Source: Vanilla planifolia
Taxonomy: Eukaryota; Streptophyta; Magnoliopsida; Asparagales; Orchidaceae
Assembly: GCA_023846275.1 (NCBI GenBank)
Contig: JAIUJO010000084.1
Span: 1,971,271 to 2,035,270, forward strand
DNA: 64,000 nucleotides
Reading direction: 5' to 3'
The translations under genes and the position numbers were made by a program. The stretch's first letter is position 1. Every line of letters starts with the position of its first letter. The notes below the pieces were generated by a model that saw only the letters and a list, made by a program, of their open reading frames with translations, did no database searches and was not told the origin of the DNA. Positions 44,483-60,221 of this stretch are shown piece by piece.

Positions 44483-47279
44483 CATAAAATACATAGCACA
44501 CACGACACACACACATACACAAAAACACACACCCCATGCGTGCACACATATACATAAAAAAACACAGACACATACGCACACAGACGCATACGCACACACA
44601 CATGAGGAAACACACACAATCCTACACACATGCACACACGAGGAAATGCACACTATCATACACACATGTACATGCATATGCACGCACACACACATCAATC
44701 TAGACAAACAGACTCCATGCAAATGCATGCTTATAAGCACGAATGCATTGACCCACATAGATGCATACACACAAAAACACATGCATAAACATACACATAC
44801 TCATATGCACATATACACATATGCACACACATTTGTGAACACATGCAGCACATGCACATGCACACACACACACATGCATGCACATGCAAAAGCTATAATA
44901 CCCATAAATGCATACACAAAAACACATGCACACATATACATGCAAACATATGCATATACACACAGACACACTCAAGTGCATAGAAATACATATGCATAAG
45001 CATGTGCACATGCACAGACACTCTTGCACACACAAGTACACATATACATATGTATATACACACACACAGACACACATGCACACGAAAAGACATGCACAAA
45101 CACACACACATGCATAGACACATGCCAATGCATATGTGCATGTGTATAAAAGAACAAAAGCACTTATGCATACTTACACACAAATAAAAACACATGTGCA
45201 CACATACACATGCACAAATATACACACACATAGATGCACCCACACACCCATACACAAATGCACATACATTCACATGCAAAGACACACATATGCACACACA
45301 CACACACATGTACAAATAAATACACATACACAAACATTGAAACTCATACGCACATATGCACATACACATGCATTAAAATATGCACATATGCACTTAGACA
45401 TGTACACACAATCATGCACATGCACACACACATATAAATGCACCTATATGCACACGCTTGCACATATACACATACATGCACACACACACACACACACATA
45501 GGCATACACACAATTGCCTGCCCCACACACACTTACGACCAAACATGCACACACACACACACAAAAACAAATAGACATGCATACCTAAATACACATGCAC
45601 ATATAAACAAACACAACATGCATACACATACATATGTTGACACACAAAAGCACATGCATACACTTAAAAACACATGCACATAGACACACACTTTCACACT
45701 TTCGAATGCAAATGCACACACAAATAAACACAAACACACACACATGCACATGTACACACACTCACAAACATGCACATTTATAGATTACACACATACACCC
45801 ATGCATTCATGGGCACACACACATGTGCACATGTATAAATAAGCTCAAACACATGCACATTTAAACACATTCACATAGCCATGCATATGTACATGCTTAC
45901 ACACATACACATCCACCTAAGAGTGCTCAAGCATAGACACATGAACAAACACACACATAAGCAAACATATGAATGCATGAGCACATACATGCACACACAT
46001 GCATGCATACACAAACACACACACACACATACATGCTTGAACAAGAACATGCATGTACACAAACATTCATGCATGCATACGAAAACACATGCACACTTGC
46101 ACACACACAAACATGCATATGTATAAACACACACATACACATGCACAGATGCCCACATATACAAATGTGCATGCCTATATAGACTTACACGCATACAAGC
46201 ATTCATGTAGACACACACATGCACACACAAATCTGTATACTCTTACACACATGAGTACACTCATATACACCCACACACACATGTGGTCACATGCCCATAG
46301 ACACATATGCATGCATGCATAAATGGATGCACGCACATATAGACACACACACCTTCACACATACAGACCCACACATACACACACATGCACAAACACAAAC
46401 ACAGGCATGCAAAACTAAACACATGCATATAGATGCACACACAACCACACATGTACACATTTATATACACACACATGCACAAATGTATCCATACACACAT
46501 GTAAATACACATGCACATGCACACACATGCACACATAGGAACACACATGAACACACACACAGACATATTCAAACACACACAAGCACACATACACACATAT
46601 GCACGTGAACACATAATCACACAAACGAATATACATGTGGGCCTATGCATGCACACACACACACGCACAATTCATGCACATGCACACACATGCATGCACA
46701 CATACACACACATTCAAAGAGAAACACACACACATATTCATATGCACACACTCATTTGCACATATGCATAAACACAAAAATACAAACACACACATGAATG
46801 CATGTAAGAACACATGCACATGAATACAAGCACACAAGCATGCACCCATACACACAAGCATAGATACTCATGTGCACACACACCCACACACAACATCAAG
46901 CACATACACACGCATGCACACCCATGCGTACATACACACACACACACATGTATACACAATAAAAAATATGTACACATATATGCATGCACTAGTACACACA
47001 TGCACACACATGAACATGCCTATGCAAACAAATGGACTTACACATGAATTCACATGAAAACACATGGGTGCACACACACACCAACTCACATGCACAAACA
47101 TACATATGCACACACACATACATAGCCACATGCATGTGCATACAAACATACTCACACATATGCACACAAGTGTGCACACACACACACACTCTCACAGACA
47201 AATACATAGACACAACATACACACATATGCACACACATGCATGCACATACTGAGACACACACCTACACCCACACACATT

Positions 47280-47930
47280 GACAATTGCATATATAGATCA
47301 TATATATGCATGAGTGTATCTACACATACACACATGCTCACATATATACACACTAACAAGTGCATAGATATTCATGCAAACACACTAACACTCACCCATA
47401 CACATGCATGCATGTACACACGCACACACACACACACATTCTTATAGATATGCATGAATGCATTCACACATGCACGTATCCACACACACACAAAAGCTCA
47501 TGAACACAAATATACACACACAAACATGAAACCACACATGCCTACACAAACACATGCACAATATCATACACTTATAGACAAATGCACATGAACATACATC
47601 CACTCACTTACATGCCCATACACACATGTATGTACACATACTTATACACACACACAAACATGTGCACAGACATACATGCACACACACACAAGAACTTGCA
47701 AACACTCTTACACTCACCCATACACATGCACGCATGTCTGCACACACACATGCATGCTTACAAAGATGCACAAATGCATTCACACATGCACAAACTCAAC
47801 CACACACAAAAACTCATGAACAAACATGTACACACACAAGCAAAAAACCATGCATTCCTGCACAAACACACGCACAACAACATACACTCACAGACAAATG
47901 CACATACAAATACATGCACACACTTGCATG
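47280..47930 (+). repeat. Tandem pair of ~320 bp units in CA block
   Basis: Two diverged copies lie head to tail. Landmarks in order are CTCACCCATACACATGCA(T/C)GCATGT (47,391 and 47,713), GCA(T/C)..ATGCATTCACACATGCAC (about 47,458 and 47,775), CTCATGAACA (about 47,498 and 47,812), a CCACACATGCCT or CCATGCATTCCT step, then GCACAA and CATACACT(T/C)A(T/C)AGACAAATGCACAT (47,577 and 47,893). Spacing is 316-322 bp throughout, so few indels separate the copies. Confidence 0.78.
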
Positions 47931-49080
47931 CTTATACACACACATGCAAACACATGCTTATACACACACATGCATAAGCACTTCCATACATACATAGGCA
48001 TGCACATATACACATACCAACATTAGCACATCCACACACATACACAATTGTAATTCTAAATGCACACTAAAATGCATTCACTCGCAAACACACTCATAGA
48101 TATATGAACACATGTAGATATTTAGACACATAAACTCAAACATAAACATGCACATGTGCACATATGTACAGGTACACACACACACACATGCACTCAAACA
48201 AACATAGGCACACAAACACACATATACACAAGTACTTGCACACACATGTATGCATAAGCACTCACACATAAATACATATGCACATGCACGTAGGCACACA
48301 TGTACACATGCACACTCATGCATTAACACAAGCACACACGTGATTACACACACACATACACACACAAACAAATGCACACACACTCACACAAACACATGTA
48401 CACACACACATGCACCCACACACACATAGCTATGTGCACACAAACATGCACATGCTTGCACACATGCACAAACATGCAAAGACACATATTCATGCACACA
48501 TGCATACACACAAGTATGCACAAACACATACACATGCATAGACATGCATACCAACATTCAAACACACCCACACAAAATCTCTCTCTATCACAAAATAGAC
48601 ACACACAAACAAACAAATGCCTAAATGGATTCACATATGTAGACACACACATACATGCATGTGCATGCACAAAGAAATGCATACACATGCATGCAGATGC
48701 AGATGTACACTCACTCATGAACATGCATCAACATATGCAATAAGGTGCACACACATGCACATATACACATAAAAACACCTACACACACATGTACAAATAG
48801 ACAAAGACACACACACATGCACACACATGCACAAACACACATGCAAACAAACATGCATACACATACACACACACACACACATATATGCATGCACTTACTC
48901 GAATGGACACACACATGCATCAATAGATAAACCCATGCATACACACTCACATGTACATACCTGCTCATATACATGAAAATACACTCATACACACACAAGC
49001 ACACAAACACATACTCATAGATATGTACATACATGCACACATACAAGCACACTCACATACACACAAGTGTATGCATGCAC

Positions 49081-49128
49081 ATCTACATAAGCATAGACAT
49101 GCACATCTACATAAGCATAGACATGCAC
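49081..49128 (+). repeat. Exact tandem doublet, 24-bp unit
   Basis: Two identical 24-bp units lie back to back, each starting ATCTACATAAGCATAG. The lack of mismatches marks a young local duplication. Confidence 0.93.
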
Positions 49129-49910
49129 ATATTCACATATCCACATAGAAACACACATGCACACAGACATACACACAGATAAAAATAAATGCATACACAC
49201 AAATGTGCTCTCCCACACAGGCACACAAGCACATGCCCTCACATGTACATGCACACAGAGCAATACAAGTACACACATGCATAAACATAAGCTCATACAC
49301 ATGCACATATGAACTTATGCATGTATGATTGCACACACATGCAAGAAAACACATGCATGCACACTCACTCTCACACACACAAGCACATGCACACGTGCAC
49401 AATAGGAATGCACACGTATTTACAAGCACCAAAGCAAATGTGCTCACAAAAACACACACATGTCAAAATGCACAAACACACACATGTTCATGCATACAAA
49501 CATACACATCCTTACACATGCACTCTACACATGCACAGACTGATGCACATAGACACACACACACATAGATTCATGCACATGCACATATATAGAAATTCAC
49601 AAATGTATACACATACACACACACATGCATACAAAAACACGCTCACATTCACACACATGATTCATGCACAAATTCATGCAAAGACAAATTGAACACACAA
49701 GCATTCACACGTGAGCATGTGCACTTTAATACTCATACACATTCACACATGTTGGCAAGTACATGAAAAGAACCTACACACACATGCACACATACACATA
49801 CATATGAACATACACATATACGTAGATGCACACACACATGAACACACTCACACACACACACATGAACACACTAACACACACACACACACTTAAGCACACA
49901 CCCACACACA

Positions 49911-49978
49911 CATGCACCTCAACATGTACACACACATGCACACACATGCACCTCAACATGTACACACACATGCACACA
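49911..49978 (+). repeat. Exact tandem doublet, 34-bp unit
   Basis: Two identical 34-bp units lie back to back, each starting CATGCACCTCAACATG. This is also a young local duplication in old, mutated surroundings. Confidence 0.93.
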
Positions 49979-51149
49979 CACAATGGCGCACACAAGCATG
50001 CCTAGACACAAACACATGAATGTGCACGCATACACAACCACACAGGGGCACACACTTAAACAAGCACATATGCACAAACAAAAGCATGTACACATACACA
50101 CATCCACACACACACATATACATACACACACCCACACACACATGCATGCACACATATACACACACATAGACATGTAGTCACACTTTCACACAAGTGCTTA
50201 CACACACACATGAACAAGAATGTAAACATATCCACATACACGAATACAGACATACACACACACACATGCACACACTCAGACATTGAAACATATGTATACA
50301 TGCATATATGCTCACACACACACATGCACATAAATATGCACTAAGAGACACACATGCTTGAAAACATACCCATATACACACACATGTATGCACACTCATA
50401 CACAAAAACAAGAATATGCACAAACAAAGACACGCACACAAGCATCTACACTTCAATGTGCACACACACCTGCATGCACATTCACATAGATGCACTTGCA
50501 CACACACACACACACATGCACAAGCACACAAACAAATGCACACATGCACACACACTTATGCAAACACACATGCACACACACACACACATAAACTTGCACA
50601 CAAACTCACACATGCATACGCAAATGCCTACAAAAACACATATGTACACACTCTCACTCATAAAATATGGATATACACACACTCACTCACATGCACAAGT
50701 GTAAACATAAACACACTATTGCACTAAAATGCTCATATTGGCAAGAATACATATGCAAATACATGGACACACATGTACATACATATAGATGCACAAAAAT
50801 AAGCACACACATGTGCATGTGCATGCACACATGCATACACGTATGCACAAACACATACACACATGGATGCACAAATGCAGACACATGCATGCACACCCAC
50901 ATAACCACGCACTTGTGTGAGTGTGCCCATTCACACATGGCACACACGTGCATGCATGTACACACATAAAAACACAATGACACACACATATTCACATGAA
51001 CAAACACAAGTGCACATGTACTCATGTGCCTATATAAATGCTTACTATACACTTTCATGCACACATAGATACACATGCAAGCATGCACGCACACAAATGC
51101 ATGCACACACACAAACCTCCACACAAGCACACACACACACACATGCACA

Positions 51150-51950
51150 CATAGACAAATGCATAAACATGCACACAAGTTACACACGTATACAAAAATA
51201 CACAAATGAGTCAACAAATAGCACACACATACAAAAATGCAAGCACATAGCTTGACACACACACACATGCAATCATACCCATGTGAACACACATGGACCC
51301 ATAAACACACATAAGCAAACACACACATACGCACAAAAACACAAGTGCACATGCACAAGCACACACACAAACACACAACGATACACTTATTAATGTGAAC
51401 CCACATGTGTGCATGAATCTATGCACACTCACATGTGCTAGTTGTACACATACATTCGCTCACACTTACTCATGCATGCATGTATACACACACACATACA
51501 CCCACACACATGCATACGAATGCACATGCACACACACAAATGCACATAAATACACATGCATGCACACATACACACATGAGTAGACAAACAACACACACAT
51601 GTAGATGAATTCACACACATAGCCTGACATGCACACCTGCACCCACATGTAATGACATCAAAATGAATAAATGTGCACCCATAAGCACACACAAGAATGC
51701 ATGTGTACACACACACACACATGCACAAGCACACACATGTAAAGACACACACAAATACACACATCGTCATGCACATGCACACATGCATGCACAGAATCAT
51801 GTTAACACGTAAGGACACACACATGCTAATGCACATATGCATAGACAACACACACATGCTTACACATCCACAACACACACACATAATCATGGATATGCTC
51901 ACACATATGCACATACACATACACACACACGCACACACACAATCCTGTAC
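51150..51950 (+). repeat. Diverged long-range repeat, copy 2 (partner 7,420-8,255)
   Basis: The landmarks and offsets are given at copy 1. Here AGCTTGACAC (51,249) and AGCCTGACA (51,621) lie 372 bp apart, in line with the internal unit of 350-430 bp seen in block 1. Confidence 0.7.
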
Positions 51951-54900
51951 AATACACTTGCCCATGCACACACACACACATGTGTACTACAAACTGACAC
52001 AAGCATAAATGCATGAATAGGCACTCACTCACACATATACACAAGCACACAATTAGGCAATAAAAAACAAGCATACAGATGCACACATATATGCACACAC
52101 AGGCACATACACACACTCATATACACAAACATACCTATACATGTGTACAAACAAACATAAGCAAATTCTCACAAGCACAAATTCACATAGGCACACATGC
52201 ATCATGCACCCCCATACACAGACATAAATAGACATGTGCATGCACGTACATGTTCACACTCATATGAACACACACACATATGCACTGACACACACGTGCA
52301 TGAACCTAATCTCATGCACACACACACACATATACACACACATACACAAGCATAAACATGCACATAGGCACACAAATGTATGTATAACATGCACACAGAT
52401 GCAAGCATACATTCACAAATATCTACGTGTAAATACACAAGCACACACACATGTATGGACACACAATAGATGCATATACAATCTTGTACACACTCACAAA
52501 TCTCACATGCATGTAGGAATGCACACACACCCACATGCACACACACCAACAATGTAAATATAAACATAATCACTCACACAAATTTACATACAAACATGCA
52601 CATACATAGACATACACACACACACACTTACATACTCATGCACACATACATACAAACATGTGCATACACCCACACACACTAATGCCCATTCACACACACA
52701 CCCCTAAGTGCAAATGCACAAACCTAATGACTCACACACAAATGCACACAACACACACACACTCATTCATACACACTTTTACATGCACAATTATACACAC
52801 ACACACATAAGGACGCATGCACACTCATACTCAAATGCACATGCACATGCACATGCACCAACATCCACATAAATACCTGGAAATGCACATAGGCACACGT
52901 TCATACACACACATGCTTGTATGCCCTCGAGTGCACACGCATAGATGAATACATACATACATATAGATGCATGCACATGGACACCCACATCCCCATATGC
53001 ATGTACACACATAGAAGCATGTAGGAACACACACACATATACATCCACACATGTGCACACACTTGCACATACCTATGCACATACATGTAAATTCTCAAGA
53101 ACGAGAACATGCACACACATGCAAAACACACACATGCATGCACACAAACATTTACTTTCATATGCACACATACACATGTATGCACACTTGCACACACATA
53201 TGCACTCACACACCCGTAGACAGACACACATGAACATATGTACATGCACATACACATACACAAACACACACACCAATACACACACCTACACACTTATGCA
53301 CATGCGCACAAACACATGCATCAACAAGAATACATACACACACATGAAAAAACATATGTACAAAATATAAAGACATGCACAAACATGCATTCATACACCC
53401 ACACACACATATAAATGCATCCACACACATGCACAAACAAGTAGATATGCAAACCTTCACATACATGCACAAATACAAAACCACATATACACACACAAAA
53501 ACACATGTGCATACACACACACACACATAAACACAAAGGAGCATACAAACACGAACATACACACACATGCATGTGAGTATGCACACACATGCACACAGAC
53601 ACACACATGTACACATATACATATACATAAGAATGCACGCACACACACACATATGCATATGCACATGCACACATAACACCCACAAATACATACAAACATG
53701 CATACATCCCTACACATAAGAACGAACATCCATGCACATGCACACACACATATGCATACTTGCATACACACACACACACATGCATATACATGCACACACA
53801 CACACACATGTGCCCATGTACATCGACACCGACATCCATACTACTGTGCACACACACACCAAAGCACTCCCACACACATGGATACACATAAAAATACACA
53901 CACATACATGCATACAATAACAAACATAGTTGTATAGGCTCACATATGCATGCACACATGAATGCACACACACACAACCACACATGCATACAAATGCACA
54001 TGTATAGATACACACATGCACAAACACACATGCACACAAAGATATGCATGTACACTTATATGCTTTTGCACATGTTGCTCATTGACAAACATTCTCAAAT
54101 GTATGCATGCAAACACACACAAATGCACATGCACACAAAGTCATGCATGCACATGCACACCTACACACACATAAGCACACACACATGCACACAAAGTCAC
54201 AAACACATGCACATATGCAAAAACACATGCATACATGTGCATGTGTTTACACACAATTAATGCAAAGCACACACACAAAAATGTGCACATTCACACACAT
54301 AGATGTACACACATGCACACACCATGAACTAACACTGATATGAGTGCATATACAACCAAATGCACACATGCACATAGATAGAAACAAACACAAGCACACA
54401 CACATGTAAGCAAACACATGCACACACTTGGGCAAATAGACACCCACATGAACACATACATAATCACACACATGCACACACACATGAGCATACACACCCA
54501 TATACTCATGCATGTGCCTACATGCACAAACATATATGCATACTCATGCACACATACATGCATTCATGCTTGCATATACCCATGTATGCACTAGCACACA
54601 CACACACGCACACACACCTATAAACAAACTCTCTCTCACATGAACACATACAAACCCATACATCCACAGATGCACATGGATGTAAACACAGACACACACA
54701 CACACACATACACTCACATGCATATGCACCAACAAACACATACAAACATAAATAAAAACTTGCACATTCATATGCTCAAACTTATAAACATTAAAAAGCA
54801 CTCACACAAATAAATACACACATGGGAGTGCACACACACACACATAGATTCTAGCACTCATACACTCATACTCACATCCACTGACACACACACACAAGCA

Positions 54901-55840
54901 TGCAAAGGACACACAAACAGAAACACACATGTGCATGCACATTCACATGTGTGGATTCATAGACACACATGCTCATAAACATGGAAGGACACACACCTAA
55001 ATGTGTATGTACTCACATACACATGCACACACACACATACACATAAACATGCACAAACACACACAAACACATGCACAAGCACACACATACACACACATGC
55101 ATGTAAGAACACATGCAGGTAAGAACACATCCATGCAAACACATGCTTACATGCACACAAGCACTAGCTCTAACACACATAAGCCATAAACACATGCACA
55201 CATACACACACATTCTCACATGCACACATACCCAAGAATACACAACTACACACAAACACACATGCACATGAATGCCCACACATGTGAAAATACATGCACA
55301 CACAAACGTGCACACACACACATAAACATGCATATATGCATAAACACAAGTAGACATATATACAAATACACACACATATACACTCATGCACACACACACA
55401 CATGCATAGGCTTTTATGCACATGCACAATCACATACACATAGATGTGCTCACACATGTAAACACACATGAACAGAAATGTACACACACTCACATGCACA
55501 TACATGCATAAACTTGCATGCAAACACACAAGATATCACATGAACACACTCACACATGCACACACATTCAAACACACACAAATGCACACATAGACAAACT
55601 CACACGCACACTCAAATATGCACACATACACACACACGCGTGTACACACACAAATGGACATGCACATGCACACACTTATAGTTGCACACACATGTACACA
55701 CCTACATATGCACACACACTCAAACACACACTAGTACACACACATACACACGTGCATACATGCACAAACATGCTCTTTTGTACATAGCCAAAAATACATG
55801 CATACATGCACACATAAAGACAAACATGCACATGTACTTG

Positions 55841-57610
55841 ATATGAATTATATAAGGTAAAACATATATGAGGGGAGGGGTTACTTATGTATTTAATAAT
55901 TTTTTAATTTTTAAAAAAGTTTTTAATCTAAAAAAAATTTAACACATCAAAATAATTTTTTAAGAACATTATCAACAAAACGAAATTGCTTAATATTAAA
56001 AGAATTATAGCATTACTAGTTAGGTGGCTTGACCAAAAACTATGCTTACCACCTTCATCACCTATCATGCTCCCATTAAGCACTCTCTTTTGTTAAGGAT
56101 AGTAGGGTTAACAAATTACAAATCAATTCTTCAATAAGACACAAAAATCCATAAAATTTAACTACATAGAAAAATCTAAAGCTTTATAAAAATATTTGCA
56201 TACAAAATATCTACACATTTAAATCTTTCAAATAAGGGTGACAAAAACTAATTATTTATGTAGATGTTACTAGGATGATGTGAAATAATTATAAAAGAGA
56301 GTAGAATAAATAATAAATAAAAGAACTCATAGTTCTAGCAAGCATGTTGAAATTTGATGGTTTTGGACTTCTTTGGAGAGATTATGAAATTTTTATGTTG
56401 ATTCCATAACTAAAAATATTAGAAAATGTTCTATTTATAGTCCAAATACATACATCCCAAAATAATTCCCTTAATGACTAGAATTAACTTTTTTTGAACA
56501 TTAGTAATTGTAGGGGACAAAAGAGGAATATAAAACGTAGTTGTCATCCTATTTTACAAGATGGATTAGAAATTATCTAATCAGAATAACTATTAAAAGG
56601 TCTAGATCTAATCATAATGAGATATGATTTAGATCATAAAATTAAAAAGCTAGATGGATGGTGGTGATGATCAGGATATGATTCATAAAGGTGAAGGGGC
56701 TCTCAGTCGTTCAATCAAGAATTCTGGATGAACAACTAGATGAAAAAAGTTGTTCTCAAATGTAGAGAAAAATGTGACCATTCAATCACAAAAATGTGTG
56801 ATTGATCAGTACAAATGTGCTCAAGTTTTGAATGAAAAAGTTCATTCATTTAGTCCTATTGTAAAGCAATGCATGTGATTTATCCTTATATTACTTTCTC
56901 TACATGAAATATACAACTTATTGGGGTTGGCTGCCTTGGGGTACCCTTAAGATGTCATTACTTAAGGCACATTTGCAAAATATTAAAATGGGTCCAACTT
57001 AACCTATGCTAATTACTTATCATTAAAGAGTATAAGTTGACTTATTATACCTAATCTAGTTCAAGAGTCAAGTCCCGATTGATTACCCATGTTGCTATTG
57101 ATTTTAAACCTTGACTGATACTTAGGCCTGACCAACTTAGTTTAAGTCAGGCTCCAAACTTGAAACTTCCTAAGATTTAATGTCTTAGTAGAATTGTTTG
57201 GTGCTTAAGCCTAATTATCTTTTAAAATTATAAACTTTTAGAACACAAAAACACTAAATTTTAAAAAGCAAATTTAACTTAGTGCATCACTAAAAAGGAT
57301 AAATCAAATATGCATCAATCATGATAATTATATGTCTTAATTATAAAGAAAATAAAGGTTTAATATCTTAACTAAATTGACATTTAGAAATATACTTCTT
57401 TATGGATTAGTTACTCCACAAAGAGCATGGTTCTTAGCTCCAAAATAAGTTTGAGCTTTCAATCTTCATTCACTACATATGGTATAATCTTTACTATAAC
57501 AAACCTAAACTATTATAATTCTTATTAAGATTTAATTAAAATAACATAGTTTAATAAGGTACTACAAATGTTTAGTTTGTTTTTGTGAGAATCATATCAA
57601 AGGGATAATA
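55841..57610 (-). repeat. Fossil C 3' LTR
   Basis: This LTR-like region of about 1.75 kb lies between CA block 3 and a purine tract. The left part has GAGGGGAGGGGTTAC (near 55,869) and AAAGAACTCATAGTTCTAG (near 56,320), comparable to GGAGGGGTGAAC and AGAGAACTCTTAGTTG in fossil A. The right part has TGGGGTTGGCTGCC (56,918) against ATAGGGTTGGCACTCC in fossil A, and it ends ..GGGATAATA before ATCTCCCTCTTGATG, which mirrors the fossil A LTR edge. There is no second copy in the window to pair it with. Confidence 0.65.
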
Positions 57611-57779
57611 ATCTCCCTCTTGATGATTATAAAACCAATGCTAAAATAGAATATATAATAATTAAGAGAATATAATATTAATGAACAAACTTAGTAATAT
57701 AATATTCAAAATTTTGGCTCACCCTATTTGATAGCTTATACTCTCATTAAATTCTTGCATTATGTTTTCCCCCTTTTTG
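57611..57779 (-). other. Fossil C polypurine tracts
   Basis: On the minus strand there is AGAGGGAGAT beside the LTR (57,611-57,620) and a stronger CAAAAAGGGGGAAAA run at 57,765-57,779. As in fossil A, more than one purine tract is present, which is a Sirevirus trait. Confidence 0.6.
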
Positions 57780-57829
57780 TAATCATTGAAATGGTTTACT
57801 TACACCTAAGATCAATCTAAGTTTATGAA

Positions 57830-60220
57830 AGACTTCAGAAGCTAATGGCTTAAAAAAAATATCAACTAATTGGGCAACAGATGGAATAAGTGATAATTGA
57901 ATCACTTTCTCTTACACACACTCTTTAATAAAGTAGTATCTTAACTCTATATGTTTTATTCTTAGATGTTGAATAGGTTTTATGGATAAATAAATTACAC
58001 TTAAATTATAAAAAAATATTAGAATTTGTATAAATTCTAAGCCATAATCCAAAAGTTTCTACTTAATTTGTTGAACATAAGCAATAAAACTACATACAAT
58101 AATGTACTTCACCTCCATTATTGATAATTTTACACAATATTGTTTTTTACTATCCTAAGAAATTAGTGAACCATCAATCAATTAGCACATACTAGAGATA
58201 CTCTTCTTATTAATCTTATTATCAAATATGTTAGCATCTATGTATGCTATCAAATACAAACTCATATTTATGGTATCACAAGCCTAGGGCCTTACTACCT
58301 ATAAGATATTTAAAAATATGCTTGACTACTTATAAGTGTCATTTCTCAAGACTAGTTTGAGATCTCACAAACAAATCTACAATAAATATAATTCTATGCC
58401 TATTTATAGTAAGATACAATAATGATCCAATCATTCCTCTAAACAATTTTTTATCAACAAGTCTTTAAACTTATGGTAATGGAAGTCTTCATTTACTTCA
58501 TGTTTTCATAACCAAATATTTTTAGCAACTCCATCAAATACCTGCTTTGAGAAATAAAATTTCTTTCACTTGTTTGATTGACCTTAAGTCCTTGGAAGAA
58601 GCTTAACACTTCTCTCATAATCATTTCAAATTCATTTTTTATTAAATTAGTAAACTTCATATACATCTCTTTATTAGAAGCTCCAAAGATTATCATCTAA
58701 TAAACTTGACATATTAATTAACCTTGAGCTAAATTTTAAATAAATAAAGTATTATTTACCATAATTTTATGAAAATCATTTGATGTAAGAGAAATACACA
58801 ATCTTTGATATTAAGGTCTTGATGCTTGCTTCCAACCATAAAGTGTCTTCTTAAGTTTATATATATGATTTAACTTATCATGTATAATCTAAATCTTTTA
58901 AGACATACATAAGTAAAATCCTAATTTCTTTAAGTCTTGTTATAAGAGCAAATGTTTCATCCATAGTTACTCCTTTAACTTGACAATAATCTTTAGTTAT
59001 TAATTTAACTTTATTCTTAATAAATTTGCCCTTTCCATGTAGCTTATTTTTTAACACCCATTTTGTACCAATCATTATTTTATCATTTGTCTTTGGTATA
59101 AGATCCCAAACTTGAGTTCTCTTAAATTACACTAATTCTTTATCAATTTAAAAATCCAGGTCTCATCTTCGAAGGTATTTTCTATAAAACTTTGTTTAAC
59201 TCATAAAGATGATCTTAGAATGTCTTAATTACTTCTCAAATTGATTTTTCATTTTTGTTATCTTATTTCCTTCAACTACATTCTCTAATGTTTCTTCTCT
59301 ATGACTTAAATCTTCTAATTCATCAAGTTGATCATCTTGATGATAATTATTGGATGCGTTAATAAGAGATTTGTCAAATTTAACATGGATTATTTCATCC
59401 ACAACTAATATTCTATTATTGTATACCCTAGAAGTTTTGAAAGTAGGTGACTATCCTAAAAAGTACCCTTAATTAATCTTAGCATCAAGCTTATCTAAAT
59501 CCATTTTTCCATTATTTAAAATGAAACAATTACATCCAAAAACATAAATAAAAAGAAACCTTGAACTTGTTATCATAAAGTAATTCAAAAGGAAAAATAT
59601 CTAACAAAGGCCTACATATTATTCTATTAAACACATAATAGATAATATTAATTGTCTTAGCCCAAAAATACTAAAAACTACTATACTCATAAATCATACA
59701 TTTTGTCACATCTAGCAAGTTTTTAAAGTTTCTCTTATTAGACCATTGTTTTGAGGAATCCTAGGTGAAGAAAATGTATGCAATACTCTATTGTTGTCAT
59801 AACAAGCATCAAATAACTTATTTTTAAAGTCCTCTTCTTTATCACTCTTAATAGAGACTAACCTATTCTTATGCTCTTTTTTAATCATAGTAATCAATCT
59901 TACAATTTTTTTAAAAACTTTACTTTTATTTCTAAAATAAAGCACATATATAAACCTAGTGAACTCATCTACAATTAAAAACCCATATTTGCTTCTACCT
60001 AACCTCTCTAGATGAATAAGTTCAAAAGATCTAAATGAATAAATTCTAATAGTTTCCTAGTTGTAATGTCTTTAAGTGGTTTAAAGCTCACTTTGATTTG
60101 TATTCTTAGTTGGTATGAAAGACATAATTTATCACTTGACTTACTAAGGATTTGTAAACATCTAATTAGGTTTAACTTTAAAAGCTCTTTCAAAGAAGTC
60201 TTTTTTATGTGGCAAAATCT
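57830..60220 (-). pseudogene. Fossil C integrase, RT and RNase H remnants
   Basis: From the right: IQIKVSFKPLKDITTRKLLE with a LDLL step (60,008-60,319, pre-integrase), VSIKSDKEEDFKNK and PQNNGLIRE (59,712-59,945, integrase core), MIGTKWVLKNKLHGKGK and DETFALITRL (58,878-59,075, RT), and MIIFGASNKE with EVLSFFQGLKVNQT and FISQSRYLMELL (58,493-58,696, RT after the YVDD region). An RNase H end with an LADIF-type step lies near 57,840-57,960. The order is that of copia pol. Several breaks are present. Confidence 0.84.
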
Positions 60221-60221
60221 T

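Larger units (their letters stand above)
41036..55840 (+). repeat. CA-rich degenerate repeat block 3
   Basis: The same CA/ACATGC-rich + strand as the other blocks, bounded by fossil B on the left and the LTR of fossil C on the right. The first 3.4 kb is duplicated in block 4. It holds a tandem pair near 47.28-47.93 kb, a diverged match to block 1 at 51.15-51.95 kb, and two exact recent doublets at 49.1 and 49.9 kb. Open frames are composition artefacts. Confidence 0.92.

Noticed and set aside
17200-55840. Common flank of fossils A and C (same insertion duplicated)
   Set aside because: The CA DNA just outside their left LTR ends does not match, so their insertions look independent.
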